The notes under the pieces are model-generated. The model was not told where the DNA came from, did no database searches, and saw only the letters and a program-made list of their open reading frames with translations. The translations under genes and the position numbers were made by a program. From Candidatus Avelusimicrobium ruminicola (GTDB taxonomy: Bacteria > Elusimicrobiota > Elusimicrobia > Elusimicrobiales > Elusimicrobiaceae): a stretch of DNA of 12,898 nt. Position 1 is the first letter of the stretch, and every line of letters starts with the position of its first letter. The stretch is taken from NCBI GenBank assembly GCA_900319885.1, contig ONQH01000017.1:1-12898 (forward strand), written 5' to 3'. Of this stretch, positions 7,615 to 12,898 are shown piece after piece.

Positions 7615-8202
7615 CTAGGCGGCCTTGGCTTCGGTTGTTTCTTCGGCTTTGGGCGCTTCTTGGGCGGCTTCTGCCTTTTCGGCTTTACCGCGCAACACGT
7701 TTACAGTGTCTTTGCTTTTGAGTTGTTTGAAGGCTTCCATCGTAGCATACACGAGGTTGCACGGATTGGTGCTTCCCAAACTCTTGGCCAGTACGTCTTT
7801 GATACCGGCAGCTTCAAATAATAAACGTGCACCGGAACCGGCGATTACACCGGTACCAGGGGCAGCGGGCTTCATCCATACGGAGGCTGCGCCAAATTTG
7901 CCGATTACTTCGTGCGGAATCGTATCGCCGACAATCGGGAATGTAATCATGTGCTTGCGCGCATGCGTTTCGGCCTTTGCAATAGCGGCCTGAACTTGGT
8001 TAGCCTTGCCAATAGCGACACCCACTTTACCTTGACCATTACCGACTACCACTAACGCACGGAACCCCATGCGTTTACCACCTTTTACTACTTTGGTGGT
8101 GCGGGCTACGTTAATTACGGTCGTTTTGCCTTCCATAGCGGGTTTAGCTTTTTGAAACTCGGCTCTTTTGCCTTTCGCTTCTTTTTTTACTTCGTTGGAC
8201 AT
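7615..8202 (-). CDS. rpsE: 30S ribosomal protein S5 (uS5)
   Basis: S5 helps shape the mRNA entry site and decoding accuracy on the 30S back. I place the start at the ATG at 8200-8202 (MSNEVKK, 195 residues) because AGGTG lies 6 nt upstream; an in-frame GTG three codons earlier (8209-8211) overlaps that ribosome site and is less likely. The core has RMGFRALVVVGNGQGKVGVAIGKA (about 44-67 from this start), the double-stranded-RNA-binding-like fold, then PAAPGTGVIAGSGARLLFEAAG and the GSTNPCNLVYATMEAF region. A 20-residue Ala/Glu/Lys-rich tail ends the protein. rpmD does not follow. Confidence 0.96.
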   Translation of the reverse strand: MSNEVKKEAKGKRAEFQKAKPAMEGKTTVINVARTTKVVKGGKRMGFRALVVVGNGQGKVGVAIGKANQVQAAIAKAETHARKHMITFPIVGDTIPHEVIGKFGAASVWMKPAAPGTGVIAGSGARLLFEAAGIKDVLAKSLGSTNPCNLVYATMEAFKQLKSKDTVNVLRGKAEKAEAAQEAPKAEETTEAKAA

Positions 8203-8219
8203 TAAATTCACCTATGACC

Positions 8220-8585
8220 TTAGAATTTTAATCCTGCTTCACGGGCAGCATCGGCTAACGCTTTAATTCTGCCGTGGTATACACGTCCGCCGCGATCAAA
8301 CATTACTTCTTTAATGCCTTGATCAAGTGCTTTTTTAGCAATGGCAGCACCGAGGGCCTTAGCGGCTTCAATGCTCTTGGCGGAAGTATCAAATTTGCCT
8401 TCAAATTCTTTAGACAACGTCGTCGCAGACACTAAGGTGCTGTGGGTGTTGTCGTCAATAATTTGGGCATACATGTATTTCAAGCTTCTGTATACAGACA
8501 AGCGCGGGCGGTGGGCACCGTTTTTCAAGAGATGTCCGCGGCTGCGGTCTTTTCTATATTGATATCTTTCTTGTTTAGTAGCCAT
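8220..8585 (-). CDS. rplR: 50S ribosomal protein L18 (uL18)
   Basis: L18 binds 5S rRNA and, with L5, docks it into the central protuberance of the 50S subunit. The 121 residues match the family. The basic N-terminus runs to [21 protein letters not shown] (about 26-46), the typical first strand block, and the end has [26 protein letters not shown], an almost invariant signature. GGGAGGTAAATAATT before the ATG is a strong ribosome site inside the end of rplF, and only 2 bp separate the genes. It precedes rpsE as usual. Confidence 0.97.
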   Translation of the reverse strand: MATKQERYQYRKDRSRGHLLKNGAHRPRLSVYRSLKYMYAQIIDDNTHSTLVSATTLSKEFEGKFDTSAKSIEAAKALGAAIAKKALDQGIKEVMFDRGGRVYHGRIKALADAAREAGLKF

Positions 8586-8587
8586 AA

Positions 8588-9139
8588 TTATTTACCTCCC
8601 GCGGCGGTCTTACCAGCTTTGCGAGCAACATGTTCGCCTTGGTATTTAATACCGCTCCCTTTATACGGCTCCGGCGGGCGGATGCGGCGGATTTTAGCAG
8701 CAAAGTCACCTACTAAGAATTTGTTGCTGCCTTTAATGGTAACAAACCCGGTTTTGCCGTCTACGGTTACCGTAAGGCCTTCGGGAATATCTAAATTGAC
8801 CGGGTGAGAGAAACCTAATTCCAGGTTCAGTTTTTTACCGGCTACGCTGGCACGATACCCTAAGCCATTGATTTCCAAGGTTTTTTCAAAACCGTTGGTG
8901 ACCCCTTCAATGATGTTAAAGACGTTAGCACGGGTCGTACCGTGGAGTGCATTTAACGTTTTGTAGTCTTTTTCGTCAATGGAAAACGTAAGCGCACCAT
9001 TGTCAAGTTTCGGGGTAATACCGGCCGGCACCGTGTAGGACAAAGAGCCCAGCGCACCGGTAGCGGTGATTACATTATCTTTAATTTCCACTTTGGTTTT
9101 AGCGGGAACGTTGATTACTTTTTTACCAATTCTGCTCAT
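8588..9139 (-). CDS. rplF: 50S ribosomal protein L6 (uL6)
   Basis: L6 lies near the sarcin-ricin loop and the factor-binding site of the 50S subunit. The 183 residues contain the two repeated L6 domains: [19 protein letters not shown] at the start, [35 protein letters not shown] (about 64-98) at the domain boundary, and the signature [28 protein letters not shown] near the end, where PPEPYKGKGIRY is usual. AAGGGGG about 5 nt before the ATG is the ribosome site and overlaps the rpsH stop region (9-bp gap). Position between rpsH and rplR is canonical. Confidence 0.97.
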   Translation of the reverse strand: MSRIGKKVINVPAKTKVEIKDNVITATGALGSLSYTVPAGITPKLDNGALTFSIDEKDYKTLNALHGTTRANVFNIIEGVTNGFEKTLEINGLGYRASVAGKKLNLELGFSHPVNLDIPEGLTVTVDGKTGFVTIKGSNKFLVGDFAAKIRRIRPPEPYKGSGIKYQGEHVARKAGKTAAGGK

Positions 9140-9148
9140 AATTCCCCC

Positions 9149-9541
9149 TTACCATACTTGACACAAGATTTCACCGCCGATTTTGGCAGCCTTGGCTTGT
9201 GCATCCGTCATTAAACCTTTAGAAGTGGACAAGATAGAAATACCGAACGCACCGCGCACTTTCGGGATATTATCGTAAGCGCTGTATACGCGGGAACCCG
9301 GTTTAGAAACACGTTTCAAACCTTGGATCACGCATTCGTTTTCGGGCGTGTATTTCAAAAATACTCTAACCACACCGCCCTTGGTTTCGTTATGGACGGC
9401 TTTGAAATTGGCGATATATCCTTCTTCTTTGAGGATGCGCGCAATTTCAGTTTTGATTTTAGAAAAAGGGATATCCACTTTTTCTTTTTTCTTCATATTT
9501 GCGTTTCTTATTCTGGTTAAGAAATCTGCGATTGGATCCAT
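9149..9541 (-). CDS. rpsH: 30S ribosomal protein S8 (uS8)
   Basis: S8 is a primary 16S rRNA binder in the central domain and, in E. coli, represses spc operon translation. The 130 residues begin [20 protein letters not shown], the family start, and include [26 protein letters not shown] (about 62-87) and [31 protein letters not shown] at the end, where STSKG is the key rRNA-binding loop. GGAGG lies about 12 nt before the ATG. It is separated from rpsN by 74 bp, the longest internal gap of the operon. Confidence 0.97.
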   Translation of the reverse strand: MDPIADFLTRIRNANMKKKEKVDIPFSKIKTEIARILKEEGYIANFKAVHNETKGGVVRVFLKYTPENECVIQGLKRVSKPGSRVYSAYDNIPKVRGAFGISILSTSKGLMTDAQAKAAKIGGEILCQVW

Positions 9542-9615
9542 ATTCTAAGTTGCCCTCCGTAACTACTTTCTATTATTCTATAGAGTTGGCCCGGTTAGGC
9601 AGCTCCTCCTGTAAA
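9542..9615 (-). other. 74-bp rpsN-rpsH gap with an orphan ribosome-site-like run
   Basis: This is the longest non-coding stretch inside the operon. On the minus strand AGGAGGAG lies just after the rpsN stop but has no ATG, GTG or TTG at workable distance. A second site, GGAGG, serves rpsH. Between them are the GC-rich GCCTAACCGGGCC, able to form only a weak hairpin, and the AT-rich TATAGAATAAT, which resembles a -10 box but has no clear -35 partner. It could be a small regulatory leader for rpsH or leftover sequence; neither is demonstrated. Confidence 0.35.
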
Positions 9616-9801
9616 TTACCAACTGGATTTTTTAAGACCAGGAATTAAGCCCTGGTGAGCCATCTTTCTCAGGCAGATACGGCATAGACCGAAGTCGCGA
9701 TAGTAACCGCGGGCACGACCACAGATTTGGCATCTGTTGTGGTAGCGCACAGCAAACTTTTGGTCTTTCGCCATTTTTGCAACCCATGCTTTCGTAGCCA
9801 T
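9616..9801 (-). CDS. rpsN: 30S ribosomal protein S14, type Z (uS14)
   Basis: S14 joins late to the 30S head, near S3 and S10. This is the short zinc form of 61 residues rather than the ~100-residue zinc-free form: C24 and C27 (RCQICGR) and C40 and C43 (LCRICLR) bind zinc. The order Cxx[30 protein letters not shown] is the family signature. AAGGAG lies about 11 nt before the ATG, in the 14-bp gap after rplE. The L5-S14-S8 order is standard. Confidence 0.97.
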   Translation of the reverse strand: MATKAWVAKMAKDQKFAVRYHNRCQICGRARGYYRDFGLCRICLRKMAHQGLIPGLKKSSW

Positions 9802-9815
9802 AAGTTCTTTGCTCC

Positions 9816-10409
9816 TTATTTACCCGATTTGCGGAACGGCATACCCATGTAATCCATGAGCAAGCGGCCGTTCTTATCGTTGTCGGCTGTGGTTACGAAC
9901 GTGATGTTCATACCATAGGCTTTGGGAGATTTTTCCACATCAATTTCCGGGAAAATATAGTGTTCTTTAATCCCCAAGTTCAAGTTGCCTCTCCCGTCAA
10001 AACTCGGGTTGAAGCCTTGGAAGTCGCGGATGCGGGGGCATGCGATGGAAATAAAGCGTTCCATAAATTCATACATGCGGGCGCCGCGTAACGTTACGCG
10101 TACCCCAATGGGCATACCTTCACGTAATTTGAAGTTAGAAATGGACTTTTTGGCCCGGCGTACCTGGGCGGCTTGTCCGGCGATGGCGGTTAAATCGTTC
10201 TTGGCGATTTCCATCGCTTTAATATCTTCGCGGGCTTCTTTTACGCCGATGTTAATCACAATCTTGGTGAGTTTCGGCGCGGCCATGGGGCTTTTTACTC
10301 CCATTTCTTTGAGCAAGGCCGGAAGCACTTTTTCTTTGTACAGGGCCTGTAAAGAAGGAACGTATCCTTCCGGGGCCTTAGTTACTTTAGTTTCTTTCTT
10401 AGCAGTCAT
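9816..10409 (-). CDS. rplE: 50S ribosomal protein L5 (uL5)
   Basis: L5 binds 5S rRNA with L18 in the central protuberance, and its loop touches P-site tRNA and S13. The 197 residues are about 18 longer than the usual ~179, owing to a charged N-terminal extension (about residues 1-18) before the family start [18 protein letters not shown]. Core blocks: [14 protein letters not shown] (about 45-58), [29 protein letters not shown] (79-107) and [29 protein letters not shown] (128-156). The alternative is a later start, but the only good ribosome-like run (TAGGT) precedes this ATG. It follows rplX by 14 bp. Confidence 0.96.
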   Translation of the reverse strand: MTAKKETKVTKAPEGYVPSLQALYKEKVLPALLKEMGVKSPMAAPKLTKIVINIGVKEAREDIKAMEIAKNDLTAIAGQAAQVRRAKKSISNFKLREGMPIGVRVTLRGARMYEFMERFISIACPRIRDFQGFNPSFDGRGNLNLGIKEHYIFPEIDVEKSPKAYGMNITFVTTADNDKNGRLLMDYMGMPFRKSGK

Positions 10410-10423
10410 TTTTCAGTACCTAC

Positions 10424-10732
10424 TTAGATAATTGCTTCGTTGCATTTGCGGCAGACGCGCGTTTTTTTACCGTCGGCCGTAATTTGCACTTTGGGCGTCA
10501 TGGCTTTTTTGCATTTTTGGCAGACGACCGCCACGTTGGAAGCGTGGATCGGGGCTTCTACCTGCACAATGCCGCCTTGCTTATTTTGAGAAGGCTTTTG
10601 GTGTTTGGAAACCATATTTACACCGGCCACTACAACGGTATTTTTGGTCGGGTTGACAGATTTCACTTCGCCTTTTTTGCCTTTGTCTTTACCGGCTAAA
10701 ATGAGCACGGTATCTTTCGTTTTCACGTTCAT
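10424..10732 (-). CDS. rplX: 50S ribosomal protein L24 (uL24), with cysteine pairs
   Basis: L24 is an assembly-initiator protein binding domain I of 23S rRNA near the tunnel exit. The 102 residues start with the KOW motif VKTKDTVLILAGKDKGKKGEV (3-23), followed by the NMVSKHQKPSQNKQGGIVQVEAPIHASNV block (39-67). The C-terminal part has two pairs, C71/C74 and C94/C97, typical of the cysteine-containing L24 subset and a possible zinc site. The gene begins 2 bp after the rplN stop, with GAGG inside the end of rplN as ribosome site. Confidence 0.97.
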   Translation of the reverse strand: MNVKTKDTVLILAGKDKGKKGEVKSVNPTKNTVVVAGVNMVSKHQKPSQNKQGGIVQVEAPIHASNVAVVCQKCKKAMTPKVQITADGKKTRVCRKCNEAII

Positions 10733-10734
10733 AC

Positions 10735-11103
10735 CTATACTACCTCCGGCGCGAGAGAAATGATTTTGAGGAAATTCTTTTCTCTGAGTTCGCGGGCAAT
10801 AGGACCGAATACACGGGTGCCTTTGGGTTCGCCATTGTCGTTAATGATGCAAACAGCGTTGTCATCAAAGCGAATGTAGGAACCGTCTTTGCGTCTTTTT
10901 TCACGGGCTACGCGCACTACAACCGCACGTACCACGTCGCCTTTTTTAATGGCGGAAGTAGGGATTGCATCCCGGACGGAGCACATAATTACATCTCCGA
11001 GGGTTGCAATATCCCGGTGGTGGCCACCGCGCACCTTAAAGCATTGTACTTTACGGGCGCCGGAATTGTCGGCCACATTGAGGATGCTTCTTAATTGAAT
11101 CAT
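10735..11103 (-). CDS. rplN: 50S ribosomal protein L14 (uL14)
   Basis: L14 lies at the subunit interface, forms a bridge to 16S rRNA and is the docking site for the silencing factor RsfS. The 122 residues equal the family norm. Signatures: [19 protein letters not shown] at the start, the region [23 protein letters not shown] (about 26-48), [12 protein letters not shown] (54-65) and the end [32 protein letters not shown] lies about 12 nt before the ATG, in the 18-bp gap after the fused rpmC-rpsQ gene. Confidence 0.98.
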   Translation of the reverse strand: MIQLRSILNVADNSGARKVQCFKVRGGHHRDIATLGDVIMCSVRDAIPTSAIKKGDVVRAVVVRVAREKRRKDGSYIRFDDNAVCIINDNGEPKGTRVFGPIARELREKNFLKIISLAPEVV

Positions 11104-11121
11104 ACGTTAAGTAACTCCTAA

Positions 11122-11565
11122 CTATGCTCTGGCTTTTTCCACAATTTTGGAAACACGCCATTTGGTCGTTTTAGAAACGGGGCGGGTGCTCATAATTTCC
11201 ACTTTGTCGCCCAGTTTGCTTTCGTTCGCTTCGTCATGTGCGTGGAACTTGGTAGCACGTTTTAAGGTTTTGCCATAGCGTGCGTCGTGTACTAAGCGTT
11301 CCACTTTTACCGTGCGGGTTTTATCCATTTTGTCGGATACGATTACGCCGGTGAGCACTTTGCGTTGAGCGCGGGTTTCTTTATTGATTAACGTTTGCAG
11401 AAGGGCGATTTCGCGTCTTACAGCGCGCAATTCCATGGGGTTAGCCAAGGGAGTGGTGCTGTGTTTGAAAAGAAGGTTGAATTTCTTTTCTTGAGCTTTG
11501 CCGAGTGCTTCGTTGAGTTCGGCTAAAGATTTTTTCTTCAAATCTGCTTTTTCGTTGGTTTTCAT
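11122..11565 (-). CDS. rpmC-rpsQ: Fused ribosomal proteins L29 and S17
   Basis: One 147-residue frame encodes two proteins that are normally separate. Residues about 8-63 are L29 (uL29): the helical hairpin with KKKSLAELNEALGKAQEKKF, then ELRAVRREIALLQTLINKE, a 50S protein next to L23 at the tunnel exit. Residues about 68-147 are S17 (uS17): RKVLTGVIVSDKMDKT, then YGKTLKRATKFHAHDEAN, GDKVEIMSTRPVSKTTKWRV, a 30S body protein. Only TRAQ separates them. I re-translated the junction from the bases (11341-11400) and found no stop, no ATG and no ribosome site there. An in-frame GTG at the S17 start has no purine-rich run upstream, so separate internal initiation looks unlikely. It starts 3 bp after rplP with AAGGTAAGGT before the ATG. 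Confidence 0.93.
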   Translation of the reverse strand: MKTNEKADLKKKSLAELNEALGKAQEKKFNLLFKHSTTPLANPMELRAVRREIALLQTLINKETRAQRKVLTGVIVSDKMDKTRTVKVERLVHDARYGKTLKRATKFHAHDEANESKLGDKVEIMSTRPVSKTTKWRVSKIVEKARA

Positions 11566-11568
11566 ACC

Positions 11569-11979
11569 TTACCTTCTGGTTACCAATTTGGTTTTAATCG
11601 GCAGTTTGTCGGAGGCTAAGCGCATGGCACGTTTCGTGTCTTCTTCGCTGGCACCTTCGAGTTCAAACAAAATCCGGCCCGGTTTTACCACGGCAGCCCA
11701 GTATTCGGGCGCACCTTTTCCTTTACCCATACGGGTTTCGGCGGGGTGCTTGGTAATAGCTTTATCCGGGAAAATGCGGATCCACAATTTACCTTTTTTC
11801 TTGATGAAACGAGACAAGGTAATACGGGCCGCTTCAATTTGGCGCGCGGTGATCCATTTGGGTTCCAAAGCTTTCAAGCCATATTCCCCAAAGACCACTT
11901 CGGTTCCGCGTTTGGCGTTGCCTTTAATGCGCGGAGCGCTAAAAGGTTTACGATATTTTACTCTTTTCGGCATCAACAT
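11569..11979 (-). CDS. rplP: 50S ribosomal protein L16 (uL16)
   Basis: L16 joins late to the 50S subunit and helps form the A-site and elbow contacts of tRNA. The 136 residues start [13 protein letters not shown], with AGAGGT about 8 nt before the first ATG; the second ATG two codons on is also possible. Family blocks: [24 protein letters not shown] (30-53), [26 protein letters not shown] (64-89) and [16 protein letters not shown] (94-109). R83 lies just before MGKGKG, the region where an arginine is hydroxylated in E. coli L16. It follows rpsC by 12 bp. Confidence 0.97.
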   Translation of the reverse strand: MLMPKRVKYRKPFSAPRIKGNAKRGTEVVFGEYGLKALEPKWITARQIEAARITLSRFIKKKGKLWIRIFPDKAITKHPAETRMGKGKGAPEYWAAVVKPGRILFELEGASEEDTKRAMRLASDKLPIKTKLVTRR

Positions 11980-11991
11980 AGTTCGTTACCT

Positions 11992-12717
11992 CTATTTGGC
12001 CTCCGTGGCAGCCGTTTCTGCGGCTCCTTCGGTTGCGCCAGATTCCATATCGCGGTGCTTTTTGAGTTCGTTCATAATCTCTTTGGGAGATTTGGCAAAG
12101 TGCGTGCGTTTGAAAATCCACACTTTTACCCCAATTTTACCGCTGATGGTGTTGGCTTCGGTGAAACCGTAGTCAATGTCGGCACACAACGTGTGCAGCG
12201 GCACGCGGCCTTCACGTTTCCATTCGGTGCGGGCAATTTCCGCGCCACCTAAACGGCCAGATACCATAATTTTAATACCCAAGGCTTTGCCGGAGAGAGC
12301 CTTTTCAATGGCTTTCTTCATAGCGGCGCCGTAGTGGGCACGTTTTTCCAATTGTTGAGCGATATTTTGCGCTACTAATTGGGCATCCGTTTCCGGGTTC
12401 TTAATTTCAATTACGTTTACAAACGTTTTGCTACCGGTCATGGCTTCTAATTCTTTGCGAAGGGCTTCAATATCAGCCCCTTTTTTGCCAATCACCACAC
12501 CCGGGCGGGCGGTGTGAATGTTTACGCGCAAGAAGGCACCAGCTCTTTCAATACCGACGTAGCTGATGGCTGCCATTTCGAATTTGCCGTCAATGTGTTT
12601 GCGGATTTGGGCATCTTCTAAAATGAGCGCCGGCATATTTTTCGGCGCAAACCAGCGGGAGCGCCAATCTTGGATGTATCCTAAACGAATAGACCGGGGA
12701 TGAATCTTATGTCCCAT
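11992..12717 (-). CDS. rpsC: 30S ribosomal protein S3 (uS3), altered helicase residues
   Basis: S3 lies on the 30S head at the mRNA entry pore. The 241 residues include the start MGHKIHPRSIRLG, the type II KH domain with ARPGVVIGKKGADIE (70-84, GKKG loop), SGRLGGAEIARTEWKREGRVPLHTL (153-177) and GKIGVKVWIF (193-202). Two family features are changed: the FRRAMK motif reads YGAAMK (129-134), so the arginines equal to E. coli R131 and R132 are G130 and A131, while K134 is kept; and the usual LRADIDY reads LCADIDY (C178). The C-terminus beyond about 222 is a variable Ala/Glu/Thr-rich tail. AAAGGAGG, inside the rplV end, is the ribosome site. Confidence 0.97.
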   Translation of the reverse strand: MGHKIHPRSIRLGYIQDWRSRWFAPKNMPALILEDAQIRKHIDGKFEMAAISYVGIERAGAFLRVNIHTARPGVVIGKKGADIEALRKELEAMTGSKTFVNVIEIKNPETDAQLVAQNIAQQLEKRAHYGAAMKKAIEKALSGKALGIKIMVSGRLGGAEIARTEWKREGRVPLHTLCADIDYGFTEANTISGKIGVKVWIFKRTHFAKSPKEIMNELKKHRDMESGATEGAAETAATEAK

Positions 12718-12720
12718 AAA

Positions 12721-12768
12721 TTAGCGGCCTCCTTTCTTTTCATCGGTAACGATGAGGGCGGTAGCATG
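12721..12768 (-). CDS. rplV: 50S ribosomal protein L22, C-terminal end only
   Basis: Reading the minus strand into rpsC, the last codons before a TAA (12721-12723) encode THATALIVTDEKKGGR, resembling the L22 ending SHITVVVSD plus a short tail. The final KKGGR is the translation of the rpsC ribosome site. L22 directly before rpsC is the expected order. Beyond about 12768 L22 homology ends: the frame continues without L22 motifs and meets a stop about 14 codons further upstream. The remaining ~95 residues are missing, and a plus-strand FtsW/RodA reading frame begins here instead. The assignment is mainly by position, since the surviving piece is very short. Confidence 0.6.
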   Translation of the reverse strand, partial: HATALIVTDEKKGGR

Positions 12769-12898
12769 GGTGCCCGCCGCTGGATCGATATCGGTCCTAT
12801 CAACCTTCAACCTTCAGAGGTAGCGAAGCTTGCAATGATAGTGTTCTTTGCCTACTGTATGGAACGGGACGGAAAGAACATGGACCGCTTCGGCGTCG
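12766..12898 (+). CDS. FtsW/RodA/SpoVE family fragment (internal piece)
   Basis: The plus strand encodes GARRWIDIGPINLQPSEVAK and on to LAMIVFFAYCMERDGKNMDRFGV, running off the window. GARRWI...QPSE-(I/V)-AKLA is the hallmark of SEDS-family glycosyltransferases (FtsW, RodA, SpoVE), multi-pass membrane proteins that polymerise peptidoglycan from lipid II. This stretch is internal in the family, so the true start should lie some 100 or more residues upstream, where the rpsC and rplV sequence now stands. The frame stays open back through 12715, but without family motifs before about 12750. The fragment lacks its 5' part and the join is probably artificial. The sequence feels Firmicutes-like, a weak impression. 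FtsW cannot be told from RodA on 44 residues. Confidence 0.85.
   Translation, partial: MGARRWIDIGPINLQPSEVAKLAMIVFFAYCMERDGKNMDRFGV

Noticed and set aside
8203..8211. GTG start giving S5 three extra residues
   Set aside because: The GTG lies within the AGGTG ribosome site that is well spaced for the ATG at 8200-8202, and the shorter protein has a typical S5 start.
11340..11400. Explaining the L29-S17 frame as a base-calling error
   Set aside because: The join has no remnant of a stop, ribosome site or ATG in any nearby frame, and both domains are intact in the same frame with only four residues between them.
11498..12172. Long open frame on the plus strand opposite rpsC, rplP and the start of the fused gene
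   Set aside because: It crosses three conserved genes antisense, shows no family motif and has no convincing ribosome site. It is a mirror of the coding bias.
12766..12898. A real elongasome neighbourhood linking RodA/FtsW at one end with MreB at the other
   Set aside because: The FtsW/RodA piece lacks its N-terminal part and cuts off rplV, so the link is most likely an assembly artefact; the two are also about 11.6 kb apart and on opposite strands.
1..12898. CRISPR arrays, insertion sequences, tRNA or rRNA genes
   Set aside because: I saw no spaced repeats, transposase frames, terminal inverted repeats or tRNA-like cloverleaf sequence; nearly every base belongs to the operon genes.

Overview
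The window holds most of the S10-spc-alpha ribosomal protein gene cluster of a bacterium, all on the minus strand, so transcription runs from high to low coordinates. The order is [end of rplV]-rpsC-rplP-(rpmC+rpsQ fused)-rplN-rplX-rplE-rpsN-rpsH-rplF-rplR-rpsE-rplO-secY-adk-map-infA-rpmJ-rpsM-rpsK-rpsD-rpoA-rplQ-mreB. Most gaps are 0-25 bp, several stop and start codons touch or overlap, and Shine-Dalgarno sequences often lie inside the preceding gene. This is one long transcription unit. A strong intrinsic terminator at about 23-69, just after mreB, closes it. The main promoter must lie upstream of the window.

The adk-map-infA-rpmJ block between secY and rpsM is a common bacterial layout outside the Gammaproteobacteria. 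S4, S14, L36 and L24 all carry paired cysteines (zinc-type forms). Base composition is near balanced and codon use is even throughout the minus-strand genes. The combination of RpoA and MreB sequence style, mreB joined to the alpha operon, no rpmD and an L29-S17 fusion makes me think of Elusimicrobiota or another deep gram-negative lineage. That is a guess from general resemblance, not a demonstrated assignment.

Region by region: 11.99-12.77 kb carries the rplV tail and rpsC; 9.15-11.98 kb the rest of the S10 cluster and the first part of spc (L16 to S8); 5.81-9.14 kb L6, L18, S5, L15 and SecY; 4.09-5.75 kb adenylate kinase, methionine aminopeptidase and IF-1; 1.14-4.09 kb the alpha block (L36, S13, S11, S4, RpoA, L17); 0.09-1.13 kb mreB and then the terminator. 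The genes jointly supply ribosome subunits, the protein export channel, an RNA polymerase subunit, N-terminal methionine removal, nucleotide balance and cell-shape control.

Most unusual points: (1) rpmC and rpsQ form one uninterrupted reading frame, so a large-subunit and a small-subunit protein are made as a single chain with almost no linker. (2) Ribosomal protein S3 lacks the two adjacent arginines (R131/R132 in E. coli) tied to the ribosome's mRNA helicase activity. (3) rpmD (L30) is absent between rpsE and rplO. (4) mreB is the last cistron of the ribosomal operon. (5) A perfect 14-bp hairpin sits between secY and adk. (6) At the right edge rplV breaks off after its last codons and runs into a plus-strand FtsW/RodA-family fragment. 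This is most simply a chimeric contig end, and that last ~130 bp should not be taken as true neighbourhood.
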